DNA of 64,000 nucleotides from Platynereis dumerilii (Eukaryota > Annelida > Polychaeta > Phyllodocida > Nereididae), in NCBI GenBank assembly GCA_026936325.1, contig JAPTHN010000003.1, forward strand, positions 39,944,011 to 40,008,010. Direction: 5' to 3'. Both the position numbers and the translations under genes were made by a program. Shown one piece after another: positions 1 through 12,124 of this stretch; position 1 is the first letter of the stretch, and each line of letters opens with the position of its first letter. The notes beneath the pieces were generated by a model, which did no database searches, was not told where the DNA came from, and was given only the letters and a program-made list of their open reading frames with translations.

Positions 1-689
1 AGGCAAATTTATTGCCTAAAGTAGTTTATTCACAGAATTCAAATGTTACTGAGGAAGAGCCCATACCATGGATACGGAGAATAGCAAAAAAGAGTCAGCA
101 ATCATAAATTTGATAAACATATGGCTTCAAAAGTGCTCAGCTGTATGTTTATTATAAGTCTACCATGTCATTCTTCAGACATCAGTAGTGACGTCAACCT
201 TGCCATTCTTCTGATGCCAGTTCGATGACAATTGGAAGTTCATGTGTTAATGACTCTAGAAGCCAAATTTCTGACAACACTGACATACACAACCTTTGAT
301 GAGATTCACATGCTCCATGGCATTTTTCATTTCGTATAAAATCATCTTTCAGCAAGATAAACATTTTTGCATCTTTGTGACATATAAGTCCAAACACAGA
401 AGCACACATTTATCACGACTTTGTCATGTAAAAATATTTTGTAAGATTTCATAGAAAAATAATTCAGGTTAATAAATATGAAAGCAGGTTGTTTAAACAG
501 TTTCTTTTCAAAATCTATATTTTGAAATACTCTGTAAAAAAACTGCACAGTGCACACAGTCACTCTCAAAAATCACACATTGTACAAATCATCAATTTCA
601 TGATATTAAAAGAACCTGCAACAAACTTAGGACAGCATTATCATATCATCTGCCAGTGACTTTTGTTGTGTTGTCATTTGTAAGTCTGG
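1..689. other. AT-rich sequence without a supported gene
   Basis: Only short open frames occur on either strand and none has convincing splice signals. It probably lies in an intron or the 3' flank of the minus-strand anosmin-like gene whose 5' exons are at 3.9-4.9 kb. Confidence 0.5.
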
Positions 690-890
690 GGAGAGAGCGG
701 TTTAGCTCAGTCAGTTGTGCACTCAGTTGCCAATTGCTGGGTCCTGGGTTTGATTCACATACTGGCCAGGTCACCTGGATTTAGGTTGACCAGCAGTTAC
801 AATGTTCCTATGCCTTATTCCAATTTTTTTCTCCAAGTGTATAAATACAGGACATAAAGCCTCATCCATTGTAGTGGCACTTCTGGTGTA
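690..890 (+). mobile_element. tRNA-headed SINE copy
   Basis: An A-box-like stretch (TAGCTCAGTCAGTTG) is followed about 40 bases on by a B-box-like GGGTTTGATTC, the spacing of an internal Pol III promoter in a tRNA-derived SINE. The tail (gtataaatacaggacataaagcc) matches the tail of the better-preserved copy at 12566-12775 and the partial one at 27300-27475, so they form one family. It is not a working tRNA gene, since no cloverleaf can be closed. Confidence 0.65.
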
Positions 891-1810
891 TCTCCTGAAA
901 AGAGACATTACAATTATAAGTACACAAATAATCTTGTCAATGATTTGTATGTTTACCCTTTGTTTTCTCATTAACTAACACAATCACTTGAAATAGGCCT
1001 GCTGTGACTGTGACAGAAATACTTATAAAGCAATAATTTCGGTATTCACATAATTTAATAGTCCACTAGGACAATAAATAATCATATTGTTTCAAATTAG
1101 TAAACAAATTAACAAGGGAATTTTCTTCCTTGTTCAATAATTGCTTCTGCTTTTCCAAGATATCAACCACCAAGTCTATATGTACATGAGCAAACTTAAT
1201 TATATGCCAAAAATGTTCATTAGTCAATCATAGATGAGAAAAACCATCACTGTTTCTTTAATAAGCTGATATATTACTTGAAACTTATAAATTATTGATG
1301 TCATGTACAAACTAGAAAATCAAATGTGGCAAACACTAGAATTATGAGTTTCTTTGGAGGGTTGAATTACAATTTTGACACAAGTTGTTTTTAGTAGCAC
1401 TCATTTCACATCATGCCTGAGGCAAGTCATGACATATGGGAAAAATATTGTGAAGAATAAAAATCTTGCATGGTAAATCATGCTAAATAAGGTGCCACTC
1501 AAATCATGCAAAAAATCCCAGATTAAATTCGACAACACAACATTTCAGATAGGCCTGTGCCTGCTGCAACTATCAGCAATGAGCCAGAGTGACATAACCT
1601 AATTATCAATAACAGTGTGCAAATGAGAAATATTATTGTCCATATCCTCATTCCTCAGCACATCAAAGTTTCAACAATAAAGTTAATTTTTAAATTAAAC
1701 CTGCTGTAGTATATGAATTACCAGCTTTTATTGCGTTGCATAGTAATGGGCACAGAGTGTGATGACCTTCTTTCCTTTTTTCCGCTGCATTATTGGGTGG
1801 CAAAACTTAC
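891..1810. other. AT-rich, no gene seen
   Basis: No open frame or splice-bounded exon could be supported. Likely intron of the minus-strand gene. Confidence 0.45.
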
Positions 1811-1881
1811 CCTGATCTCCCCTTTCTTGATTGGCTACTTCTAGATCTTTCACATCATTTTTTAAAGCTTCATTTAAGCAC
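1811..1881 (-). CDS. Tentative internal exon of the anosmin-like gene
   Basis: On the minus strand a 71-base open stretch lies between a GCAG acceptor and a good donor (CAGG then GTAAGT). It reads CLNEALKND...QERGDQ with one base left over. In anosmin-1 the comparable place, just before the WAP four-disulfide core, has a Cys followed by a short helix and QGDCP, which this faintly resembles. The phase (one base completing a codon) does not join directly to exon 2 at 3920-4003, so at least one unseen exon must lie between. It could also be a chance open stretch. Confidence 0.3.
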
Positions 1882-3475
1882 CTGCATCCACATAATAATA
1901 TTATTTGCACTCTTATGGTAATTAGGTGATTCTAAAAAACTACATCTGTGTTTCATGTAGGCCTATGTATTTAAAGTAAAGAAATCATCTCTTACCTTTC
2001 ACTGCTCTCAGCTGTTTAGATTGTAAAGTACAAATGAGTTCCTCCAAAATTGATTTTATGATCCTCTTTTGTGTTTCTATTCAGTGGTGTGATTGGAAAA
2101 CTATCGAAGAGATTATTAAATTGTGATACAACAACACCTTATTTACAATGGATGAGGCATTTCACACATATCTGACTGTACATGTACTTGTAAAGCCAGT
2201 TCTTGTACAGATGCATGTGTAATTAAGTTCATTACAGATATGTTCTGTTGGCAATCTGCCAACAGAGACGAGTCTGTAAGCATTACTGAAGTTACAGATT
2301 TTCAACAGGTTTTTCTGTAACCTAACAGAAGTTTCAGTACCTCTACGCAAAATTTTTAACAGTGTATCATTAGTCAAGAAATGCATTTTTCACAGTGAAC
2401 TGATCCTCATTGTGTCTATATCAAAGTGTTTCACTGTAAAGTAAAGTGAATTTTAGGCTACTCTATATAGTACCGAATTACTGAATAATTATACACTTTT
2501 TCACACAAAATGTAATACAGAAATATAACTATACAGAGAAATGACGCATTACACACTTAACTATATTTCAAGTTTCAAGAGATCTCGACTTATTATATTA
2601 TTGCTCCCACGTCAGTGTTAACAATGTTCAAGCATGCGTCTTTATATGGAATGATTAAGGGCGTGCACATAAATATGGAGTGAATCAGTCATTGGTGTAA
2701 TTTATCTGAACTAACCTTTAAATGTGATTAAAATCATTATTAGGGTTGCTCAACTCAAATTTGCAATTTAAAATTATATATTTAAATCTTTGTGGACTAA
2801 TAATCATTTTCGAGTTTTAAAATGAAATGTCATTATTATTATTAACTTGGATAAGTTAGGTGTCAGTAAGAAATAATTTTCAAGTCACCTCAACACTATC
2901 AAGCAATTTGTGACCATGCATATATTGGTCTATCGGATTTGGTTTTTATGATTGAAACAAAATGCATGTAGGTAATGCAATTTGAGGAAAATGGATACAA
3001 TGTGACTACAGACTACAGAGCTTAAGGCAAATATATATTTTTTAATGAGTGTAGGCTATTAGTTATTCGCAGCATACAAGTTTTGCCCAATACCGATGGG
3101 AAAATTAGCAAACATGACCCTTGAGTCAAGACAGGATGCATTTGTCATTTTTTCTGAATTAGAAATTTCAAGCTACCATAATTATAGATAGCCTATAGAA
3201 ATTAGTAGAAAAAGGTGTCTTCTGTATCAATGATTATGAGAATTATAAGTCTTCATTTGTTAATAAAACATGATTGAGTTGCTAATTTAAGATGAAGACA
3301 ATCATATATTCATTAAAAATTCATGCTTTTTACATATCTAACGCAGCTACATAAAATTATGACACACATATCTTCATTCTGCTCAAAAACCATCTGATAT
3401 TATGGACATTGCCATGAATATTTACAATGTTTCTCTTAGCATCCACTGTAGAGATCCAGAAACTTTCATAATAAA
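1882..3475. other. Intron-like AT-rich sequence
   Basis: A 16- to 45-base open stretch near 1996-2040 (minus) ends in AAAG then GTAAGA but lacks a pyrimidine tract and its phase fits neither neighbour. Nothing else could be supported. Confidence 0.4.
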
Positions 3476-3780
3476 ATAATTTTCAGGATTTTTTTATCAA
3501 TCACATATCACTACATTTTCCTGAATTGATTTAAGCAGATTCCACAGAGTGCCAAAGTAAGCACGTCTGATCACCAGTAAGGTTGTCGTCCAAAATTGTC
3601 CTCATGACGGATCAAAAAAATATCTTTTCAGAGCAAAAAGCTACATATTTGAGGATTATGTTATTGATACATTCTTATTCATTAGCACAGGTTCACTTGC
3701 TTCAGGAAGCAACAGGGGGATAACAAAAGGGTTGGAAAGTTTAAGGTACCCTCTGAGAGCACTTTTCGTGAAATCTGCCC
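3476..3780 (+). repeat. Dispersed repeat, copy 1 of 2
   Basis: About 300 bases match 46217-46535 in the same orientation, from the stretch reading 'atttttttatcaatcacat' to 'gagcacttttcgtgaaatct', with scattered substitutions and small indels. Neither copy has obvious terminal inverted repeats or a coding frame. The family is not recognised. Confidence 0.75.
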
Positions 3781-3919
3781 TATGTATGAGTGACACAAAT
3801 AATCTTGGAAAATATTATTCGCCTTGTATCATTTCAGTTTAGATGGTGTGGGTCAAATCAAAATTTAGATGGTGTGGGTCAAATTGATCATAATAACATT
3901 ACAAAATGACACAACTTAC

Positions 3920-4003
3920 CTCTGTGCACGACACATTTTTCTTGCAGCTAAATGAAGGTGTGTAGACATCATACTCCCTCGTGATTGTCTCTTGGAAGCC
4001 ATA
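3920..4003 (-). CDS. Anosmin-1-like protein, exon 2
   Basis: An 84-base exon in phase 0 at both ends, with acceptor TTCTTGAAG and donor GAG then GTAAGT. It encodes 28 residues starting YGFQETITREYD and ending CKKNVSCTE. Joined to exon 1 it gives R-C-x3-C, a 22-residue spacer, then C-x5-C. The N-terminal Cys-rich box of anosmin-1 has R-C-x3-C, a 23-residue spacer and C-x5-C-x2-C. The next Cys would be the first residue of the following exon, which I did not find. Confidence 0.6.
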
Positions 4004-4804
4004 CTTCAAGAAAAAAAAATAGAAGGCAATGGAAAAGACATCACATGGACAGAGTTTGATGGCTTTTATATTTTTATGGAGCAGTTAGACTGAAATGAAC
4101 ACTATCAGATATGCTGTGGATAAATTAATAATACAGATTTTCCCCAAAGAACTGGCACAAGAAACAAATTCTGCGTGTTGTTCCTTGGAATCAAGTTTGG
4201 AAGCTGTTACAATGACCACAGCCAAAAGCAACTTGATTTTAAAATACATAATTGGCACTCCCTGAGAGCATTCAATCAAGTTAATTGAATGACTAATCTC
4301 ACAGATGCACCTGTCCTGTAGTGTAGACAATTTGCACCCCCATCAGTGCAGTTTACAACTGAAAATAAAGGTTATTTACCAATCCAGAACAGAACTTGAG
4401 TTGGCAAAGACGCACATCATAATGGAATTCCATTGACATCCAGTCAACTCCAAGAAATGAGAATATCCCCTAACCTGTGGCCAGGATAGGTTACGGATAG
4501 AACATCATTTTGGTAGTTTTAGATCACTTTTTCTTACATTTGCATAATAATTTGGGACATCGAAAAACAGGGTAAGTGGCCGATCTGTGGCGGAACTCCT
4601 CACTGCACCACCAGAATGGACACAACTTACGGGACATTGCCTTCATGGAAAATGCATTGTTATGTGGGAAGGATTTTAAAATGTGTTTAGTTTTTTTTGA
4701 GATATCATAAAAAACCAACTTGTGTAATAATTTGGCACCCGCTGTATGTCAACTGATTACTCAATGACCAGAAGTTCTTTTGACGTAAAAAAATATGTAC
4801 CTAC

Positions 4805-4939
4805 CTTTTCAAGACAGTACGAAAAACACCTTGCTTCCCAAACATACTCAGATATTCCGTGAGTATCTGCACCAAAAGATGCTGATATGCCAGTTGCCAC
4901 CAAAAATGACAAAATGCTCCATCTCACACGCACTGCCAT
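4805..4939 (-). CDS. Anosmin-1-like secreted protein, exon 1 (signal peptide)
   Basis: This looks like the first coding exon of a secreted extracellular-matrix protein. The ATG at 4939 opens a classic signal peptide (MAVRVRW, then SILSFLVATGISAS, with likely cleavage near SFG-AD), followed by EARCFSYCLEK and a GTAGGT donor in phase 0. An in-frame ATG at 4972 would add 11 residues, and I prefer 4939 because it gives the better leader. The Cys pattern across exons 1-2 matches the anosmin-1 N-terminal box that precedes a WAP domain and fibronectin III repeats, a family tied to neurite growth and FGF signalling in vertebrates. The WAP and FN3 exons would lie off the left edge or were not recognised. 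An unrelated Cys-rich secreted protein is the alternative. Confidence 0.6.
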
Positions 4940-5245
4940 AGCGCAATGTGGCAGCAACCGAGTCACATACATGAATAGCAGGCTCGAGCTTCAAGGTGTT
5001 TGGCCAGGGATAATTTATGTGAACAAGACGGTGTGGTGAGCATTTTTGGGCGAGGGGAGCTTATGTTTGAAATCTGAATAAGCTCAGCGTAGGTTGGGAT
5101 GAGGACTATCTTCCAACATCCTGTAACGAGGCCCAATATCCAAATTAGGCTGCCCAAATTCACCGATTGGCCTAATTGCTCATAGCTGACATACTTTCCC
5201 TTGTCTAAAGCTGGCTTGATTCAGTTGATTTGACAAAAACCAACA

Positions 5246-6502
5246 TACAGGGTGACCCACCTCAACTTGCGCATTGATGTTGTAACCAAAACCGTGTTTA
5301 TTGAAACAGTTTGGGATTTCCAATGCAAACACCAAATTGGAGTTTCAGTGAGCCAAGAGAAGAGTATTATGCAAGTTTGGTTCATTTTTGGTTAAAATTG
5401 GACTCAGAGAAGTTCAAATTTTCACATAGCTTTTTTTCTGATTTTTTACAATTTAACTCTGTCAACCTTGGAAAAAACTTTTCGCTCACATGCAATGCAT
5501 GTACTGTATTACAGAAGCTATAACAAAGCAGTGCCAGGACTTTTCTTTGAAGGAGGTTAGGGTTTGCGGAGTCAGGAAGCTCAAATACCGTCCTGATGCA
5601 GTGCACCATTTTCATACCGGTAATTTCCTGGGGTCTATACCAGTGATGGGTGAGCAAAAATTGTTGTTACCGCTCATAATAAGCATTAATCACTTTCAAT
5701 TTGAGCTTTGATGTGTGTATCCACCATTGTATTATTTGTTCCAATAATGCACATTGATTGTCAACAATGAATCTTATATCTCCAAGAAATGTGACTTGGC
5801 TTGGATTTCAAGGCCAAATGGCATGGTGAATTTGTTGAGGGGAATCTTCTGCACCTGGTAGTATTGAAGAACCATGTTTTTTCATCACAAATGTTGGTCA
5901 AAATAAGACTAGATTTTGAGGGATGGGAATTTGTGACTTTCCGGATGACACCAAAAATCGATTTTTGTAGAAGTGTTGCTATACTTTTTCTCTTTGCTTT
6001 TAAAACCTGGGTGTAATGTTTTATGTTTCTAATGACTCTGACAATCATAATACCTTACTATTTTGTGTTGGCAATCAATTGACTGTCGGTTATGCTAATT
6101 GTTTTGCTATATTTTGACTTATTTGTCTCCAACAGGTTGCCATTCTAAATTTGCTGACTTGGTAACACACACTGGACTCAAAATTTCACAAACAGTATCC
6201 GTTGCCTTCCCTAAGAACCTCCTTTTGCATATCAAAGTCATTTCAGACAGTTTTGGAGGATTTTGTTGATGCTGGTGCACTTTGAACTCTTCTCAGCTGA
6301 TTTCTTGGCACACAATTAAACAGGCGACACATTTTCACTTGCCTGTCATTTTAGATAGAATTACTGCAGAGGCTTATAACTCACTTTATTTAACAGCCAT
6401 TACTACCAATTAGACAAATATGTTTTCAAAAATTACCTGTCTGATTTTTGGTGTCTTCAGTAAAATGTTAAAGTCATGCACAAGTTGAGGTGTGTCACCC
6501 TG
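5246..6502. mobile_element. Non-autonomous DNA transposon, about 1.25 kb, with terminal inverted repeats
   Basis: The left end reads CAGGGTGACCCACCTCAACT and the right end is its inverse with two or three differences (AGTTGAGGTGTGTCACCCTG). The match continues about 10 bases inward. A TA precedes the left tip (5246-5247) and CA follows the right, so a decayed TA target duplication is likely. Length and tips suit the Tc1/mariner group. Short open frames on both strands showed no transposase I could recognise, so it is either dead or non-autonomous. Confidence 0.7.
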
Positions 6503-7627
6503 CAAATTAGACGTTCAACTCATTTTGACAAAAATTAAGACAGCCACTAAATTGAGAATTTTTGCTGCATTGAGCCCCAAATTGTGTGAGTGAGCCATAT
6601 ACGTATAAGCGGCTCATCTCGCATAAATATCTTAGAGTTATAGTAATGGTAATTAAATGCATGTTGCTTGGAACGTGTGATAAAGCACCTTTTGAGGAGC
6701 GGTTTCATTGCCTCAAGCATACTGTCTTGTGTCACGGAGTATGATCATTGTATTTCTTCAAGCTAAGTGCACATGTTCATTGTGAAGTACTGCACAAAGG
6801 AAAAATTGGATTTCACCATTGCTAGGGGTTTCAAAATTGAATTCTCCTTGCCATGGTTCACGGCCAAATCTTGGGCGATAAACAAAATGAGATCAGTGAC
6901 AAAGTTATTTGATCTTCTAATTTCAATTCATACAAAGATGGCATAGCATTCCAATAACAATACAGGCGGCCGACAAACTTTATACGCAACTTTTGAAAGT
7001 GTCTGTTACAAAATTAAAGCTGAATATAACACAATTGTTTAAAAAAGTGTAATGATAACAAGGAATTTTGAATGTATGCTCCACCTTAAACTTGTAAATA
7101 TATTACCAAAAATGCTTACACTGAATAAAGCTGAGCTTCATTTACAAGATTATATCAATCAATATCAATCAATGAATGGTTTATTCAAGGGCACCCCAAG
7201 ATCTGTTATACCAATTTTCTGTTATGCAGCAGGCACCCGGCTGGCTGGCAGACTGTTAGCTAGGATGTTCCCAGCTGGCAAAGTTGTCAGCTGGGATCCA
7301 ATTTTTGGTGCCCAACCGATGGAATTTAAAGTCAGGTAATGAGAAAGCAGTTGAGGTGGCTGGCTGGGAAAAAATTAGAAATTCAAACAGGATAGCCCAT
7401 TACCTGGTTAGCTTTATTAATTAATCTACAGTCTGTCTCATTTCTAGCATGAATGGTCGTCTTCAAAATTCCGACAAAAAAGGCACCAAAACATCACAAA
7501 ACCGTGATAGACAAATTACAAAATAGCTATTCTACCCATGAGTATGTGTTTTTCTGCTGTGTGACCTGTAGATGCTTAGCAATTGGGCCAAACACCAGTT
7601 CGCATGTTGTGAGACAAACTGTATAAA
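6503..7627. other. Intergenic, no gene seen
   Basis: Open frames up to 95 codons occur (for example 7052-7339, plus) but lack family resemblance or splice signals. This lies between the 5' end of the anosmin-like gene and the 3' end of the hydrolase-like gene. Confidence 0.4.
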
Positions 7628-8098
7628 CTATCTCTGAAAGATTTTGTGAAGGTATCTCTCAAAAAACGTATTGTTTAGACTGATAAGGTCATCTATATAG
7701 CGGTAGGTGAAACTGAATAGCTTTGCATGGAATTTGTTTTCCTTTTCCAATGACTCCATGAATTTATATTCATATGACATTACAAAGAGATTAGACAAAA
7801 GTGGTGCACAACACATTCCCATTGGTGTTCCAATGGTTTGTTTGTGTATGGTTTTGCCAAATTCCACATATAAAAGTATATTTTCAATGAGGTAGTCCAG
7901 AAAAAAAGTAGCCAAAGTATGACTAATACACTTGTACCTTTTGTATTCCTTAGAAGACAAGAAAGCTTTCTGTAGGCTGACAATTATAGACAAAGGCCTA
8001 TTTGTAAATGTCATGCAGGGAAAATAACCAGTCGGTAACCATTGTGGAAATTGGCACAACGTCCACTCACCTTTTTGTAGAATAAGTGATACTCTACT

Positions 8099-8160
<62 letters not shown>

Positions 8161-8350
8161 CCGCAGAATTGATTTTTTCTTTTTCTCTTTTTATACAACT
8201 TTGCAATCTTTGGAAGTAATTGAGGCAATCAAGGCAGCTTTGTCATAACGGTTCTTCAGCCAATGGTTTTGTAAGCCCTTCCTGCAACATTCTAGCAGCC
8301 GGAAATGAATGAAACCTGGGTTTTTCGCGATTGCACAATACACATAACCA
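7628..8350 (-). mobile_element. Penelope-like element fragment (reverse transcriptase)
   Basis: The minus strand encodes part of a reverse transcriptase: QTIGTPMGMCCAPLLSNLF, then a YEYKFMESL segment, then FTYRYIDDLISLNN. The IGTPMG..CAPLL and RYIDD signatures are typical of Penelope-like retroelements in marine invertebrates. Only this part of the palm is recognisable, and upstream (8210-8350, minus) the translation is fragmentary. It is an old broken copy. A (TA)n tract lies within the same stretch at about 8100-8156. Confidence 0.8.
8100..8156. repeat. (TA)n microsatellite
   Basis: About 55 bases of nearly pure TA dinucleotides interrupted once by TG. It can extrude as a cruciform and is prone to length change. 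Confidence 0.95.
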
Positions 8351-8359
8351 GATAAGGTC

Positions 8360-9427
8360 GACTATTTCAGTAGAAGTAAGAGGCTTTTTCCATAACCACC
8401 TCAAGCAATTATTTGCAGATTCAGTGTCAGAGAAGTAGGTCCACTGTCCACATCAGTGTAGATCTGTGAGCTCTAGTCATAATATTCACTAGAGTAAAAA
8501 AGGATTGTCTGATTTAGTAGTGTGTACAGTGTAATATCAAATATTTTATTGTCTGAGCCAGAAAATTGAATTGCTGAAAATGTCCAACAATTTCATTGTT
8601 CCATTTATATTAATTGTCTGTTCCATATTCTTTTCATTGTCTGCTTCAGAAAAAAAATGGAATGGATCAATCAAGTTGTTTGACGCGATTACCTATCTCA
8701 TATTAGTGTGCTTTTCAATTGCCGCATATGATGTCAGTTTCAGCATAATGATGTCAAAGTTGGTTCAGCAGTGTCACTTGGAGCCATATGTCTACAAGTT
8801 GACTGCTGTTTCATTGCCAGTGCTATTTCCAGCCTTGGCAGATCATATGCTGCCATGTGTTGCCACCTAGTAGCAAGTGCAATTCCGCGACCTCCAGTGA
8901 GCGGTCCTCAGAAACTGAGTGTGAGGAACTCACACAACTTTTGTCAGGTTTGTTGGTAGCAGTTGGAATCAACACTTCAGCTGTGTCCTCATGCTCACAC
9001 AAGCAGTGCAAATTAGTAATAGTGATGTCAGTATTTCAACACTGACATCTTCTCTGCAGATATTCACATGGGACATGGTACACTAATATCAGAGAGCTAA
9101 AAATAATTCAATTGTCTGGTTTAAACAATCAAAAGATTAGGCAATATTTGCAAGCCAGCTAACATGACAAAAGTAGGCTGAATATACAATATTTCATAGC
9201 AATATTCTCTAATGATATCTTTAATCTTTTATTCAACTTTTTTTACAATCACTACAAGAAAAAGAAAACACAAGTCATATTGGTGCTGATGGTCATAAAA
9301 CTCACGCTTTCCTTTGAAATTTATTCATGACCTCATATCAATATAGAATATAATCTTACCAAAAAGTACAAAATGATAAAATGGACATAAGAAGGACGTA
9401 TTAAAAAAAAACAGAAGCGCAACTTCG
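8360..9427. other. Intergenic, no gene supported
   Basis: A 99-codon plus-strand frame at 8571-8870 begins with a hydrophobic leader-like stretch, but it has no recognisable domain. Frames on both strands overlap it, so I do not call it a gene. Confidence 0.4.
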
Positions 9428-9530
9428 ATTATGACATCACTAGCATTGCAGTAGTTGCCTGATGGGTCTGACAATGGAAATGTGGTGTCATGACCATATA
9501 ATATTGCTCTGCATTGATATCACTGGTTTG
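9428..9530 (+). repeat. Dispersed repeat with TGACATCA motif, copy 1 of 3
   Basis: The block TTATGACATCACTAGCATTG, followed by cagtagttgcctgatg, recurs at 17806-17935 (same strand) and at 18352-18495 (opposite strand). Confidence 0.6.
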
Positions 9531-9718
9531 CAACGGCAAAGAATTGCCACCCAGGCCCACCCAACCCCTTAACCACTGAGATAAAAAGTAGCATTTGAAG
9601 AAAATTATGGGAGGAAGCAGGCCCTCGAATGTGAAAACAGTCCCCCCCCCCGAATACTGTGTCTTGATTCGTCACTAAGATCTGCTTATACCACAGTGCA
9701 CTGAAAATGCAGAGTTCT

Positions 9719-10153
9719 TCATTTTACGAGATACCATGTGATTCCGTTCGCAGGTAGACTCACTTTGACATCGACTTCGAAGAACCTATCGAGTTGGTAT
9801 GTCATGTAACTTTTGTCTTTTTCACCAATGTGGGCTTTGTCAGTCAGACCAGAATAATAGAGAGGGAGCGTCAGATTAGTGTTGATCGACTTATCTGTTG
9901 GATTAAAAACCATCGCTAAAGCCTTATAATCTTTGAGATGTGGATTAACATGTAAAATACAGTCTATATCCTGCATGTCAGCTCTTCTCACATGTATGAC
10001 GTCACTGGTAAGGATATCTCTGTATAACTTGTAGAATGCAACCCATTCTGTTACTAAATTTTTTGTTGCGTCATCATGGTAGAGAGAATATCCTCTGTAG
10101 CAGGCGGCCACTCCTGATCCGAGGTATTGGGCAAGTGCCCATTCATAGGCAAG
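9719..10153 (-). CDS. Glycoside hydrolase-like protein, last exon (8)
   Basis: A 435-base terminal exon, phase 0, acceptor AACTTTCAG, stop TGA at 9719-9721. It encodes 144 residues: LAYEWALAQYLGSGVAACYRG at the start completes the barrel-like part, and the rest (VFNPTDKSINTNLTLPLYY up to NGITWYLVK) looks like the C-terminal beta-sandwich that follows the barrel in clan GH-D/GH31-type enzymes. The join to exon 7 reads SKHK-LAYEW. Confidence 0.8.
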   Translation of the reverse strand, partial: LAYEWALAQYLGSGVAACYRGYSLYHDDATKNLVTEWVAFYKLYRDILTSDVIHVRRADMQDIDCILHVNPHLKDYKALAMVFNPTDKSINTNLTLPLYYSGLTDKAHIGEKDKSYMTYQLDRFFEVDVKVSLPANGITWYLVK

Positions 10154-10198
10154 CTGAAAGTTAAACAAAGACATAATGTACAGTGTTGCCTGTAGATA

Positions 10199-10399
10199 AT
10201 ATGGGGCTCCGTGGTACAATAGGTAGCATCCCCGCCTTGTACACATGAGGACGTGGGTTCGATCCCAGCTCCGGCCATGTCCAGAGGTTATCACTATAAT
10301 GATTGGTATGATTGCCGTTCAGTATGGTGAGCGCCGATGAGCAGATTTATCTGGAATTGGCGCTATATAAAATCATACTATATTATTATTATTATTAAT
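10199..10399 (+). mobile_element. tRNA-headed SINE with (TTA)n tail
   Basis: An A-box-like CCGTGGTACAATAGG and a perfect B-box GGTTCGATCCC are spaced as in a tRNA, followed by a body ending ggcgctatataaaatcatac and a TTA-repeat tail. It sits in the intron 45 bases upstream of the last hydrolase-like exon, antisense to that gene. Its family differs from the 690 and 12.5-kb SINEs. Confidence 0.85.
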
Positions 10400-11735
10400 A
10401 TAACAACATTATACATCAACACCTCACTTCGGTCATACCACTTATTACTGAACTAGCATGATACCCGTTAAATGTGGGCGGGGGTAAAATATGTAATGCG
10501 AATTTTGACAGATAAAACCCAGCCTAAAACCTTCTAGTGGGTGGCAAAAGGTTGCACGGAAGTTTTTGCGGATGGGTAACTTATACTTTGGCTGGGAAAG
10601 ACGGAGGGATCCATCATTTAATACTAGGATATAATATATATACAAAAAGACTGGAAAATCACAAATATCATCGAAAGCCTATTTATCTTTAACAATCATT
10701 TTTTCATTCTGTAGGTCTTTGCAAACCGGGAGAAAGAGGATTAACCAGACAGACCAGGCAAACGTTGGGGGTTAACAAGTTATTGAATTCCTCTAACTCT
10801 TGAAATACCCCCTCCCCCTCCCTTTCAGACTTAAAAATAACATGGTTGACCACTCTTTCAAAGCAAAATTCTCACTGATGCCTTCAAAGTGCCGATGCTC
10901 CTAAGAGCCGGAGGGTCATTCCACAGTAACTGAGCTTTTTGTGTCACCCTAGCAGTTTTCAGCAAACTCATAAAATTATGATCATCTTTCTAATCATATG
11001 CCTTCCCCCTCTTTTAAAGAAGTTATTTTCATTGTAGAATGGAAATTATCAATAGGTTCTTATATATTGTGAAATATACCAAAAAAGTGATGTCACAGAA
11101 AATTGTTCTTTCATTTGCCATACGTTTTCAACTATGTCAAATCAATATAAATACTTGTGGTTGGTCTAAATCTCTAGACAACTACTCCACATACTTATAT
11201 CCCAAGACCGACTGAATTTTTCCTCTCCTGTGTATACTGTGGAAAACAAAATGACCTCGTCACCAGAAAACATGTCACTGGTGTTACTCATTAAATAAAG
11301 CATGGCTGTGAAAGGAACGCTCCCTTCTATGTTAGGTCAAATATAGCAACTGATGGACAGGCATCCATTATAACTGCATGTTTTGGCATTTATACGTTTT
11401 TAGTGTGCTGAAATTGAGTATTCTTCTTCTGTGTCACTGGTGTTACCCTAAAAAATGGTCAATTATTCTAGAATTTTCAAAAACTGCCGCAGTCATAGGA
11501 TATGTCCTGTTTACAGAAATCAACCTGTGGCAACACCTTTTCAAATCAATGCATCACTGTGGGTGCAATTGGTATTTCAGTGCCAACTGTGTAAGATGAC
11601 TTTCGACCTGTGAAAGTCAGCCCATTTACTTGATCTATTAATTTTTTAGTTGGTTACGGCTGGCCACCTAAATCTTTTCAACAACAGTTCAAATATTGAC
11701 AACGAGATTGGTTAGGAGTGGCGCCATAGAAAGTT
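10400..11735. other. Intron sequence, no feature recognised
   Basis: Part of the 13-kb last intron of the hydrolase-like gene. Weakly repeated phrases around 'tgtgtcaccctag' and 'tgtcactggtgttac' (10.9-11.5 kb) hint at another decayed transposon but its ends were not found. Confidence 0.4.
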
Positions 11736-11900
11736 CACTGTTAGAAATTTCAGTATAATCAACGGTTTTATTCCGTAATTTATACGGTCAATCGGCCGTG
11801 ATCATGAAACTGTAGAAATTACAGCTTTCTTGTTGTTATTATAACGTGTTTTATGAATTCACGGTTTAAAAACTGTAACTGAAGACTTAGCCTTGTTTTT
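11736..11900. mobile_element. End fragment of a hAT-like element with TTACGG motifs
   Basis: It begins CACTGTTAGAAATTTC, the exact inverse of the tip that ends the 22440-22786 element, and carries inward repeats of ACGG/CCGTAA. CAC...GTG tips suit hAT transposons. The opposite end of this copy was not located. Confidence 0.5.
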
Positions 11901-11904
11901 GTTT

Positions 11905-12002
11905 TCTGTGCCCTTAAAGAAGCTTTATTGGCAATGCCTTAAGGTGTTTAAACTTAAGAGCAGTCATTTAATCTCTGGAAGCAGGACTGATGAGACTCAT
12001 AA
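11905..12002 (+). other. Possible orphan plus-strand exon
   Basis: Between a CCTTAAAG acceptor and a strong donor (GCAAG then GTAAGATT), an open stretch reads KLYWQCLKVFKLK...DETHKQ with one base over. Its phase would join to the candidate exon at 18650. No family was recognised, and it may be chance. Confidence 0.2.
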
Positions 12003-12124
12003 GCAAGGTAAGATTACTATTATTTATTCATTTAGCATGCATGATAATGATAAATTAAATTTAATTGCCTATTATTTGATAACTACTGTAATGGTTGTAT
12101 TGAGGTAATAAAATGGTATGGTTC

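Noticed and set aside
8571-8870. 99-codon plus-strand frame with a hydrophobic start.
   Set aside because: No domain, no promoter or splice context, and competing frames on both strands.
10199-10275. Possible tRNA gene (good A and B boxes).
   Set aside because: The acceptor and anticodon stems do not close and a SINE body with a TTA tail follows.
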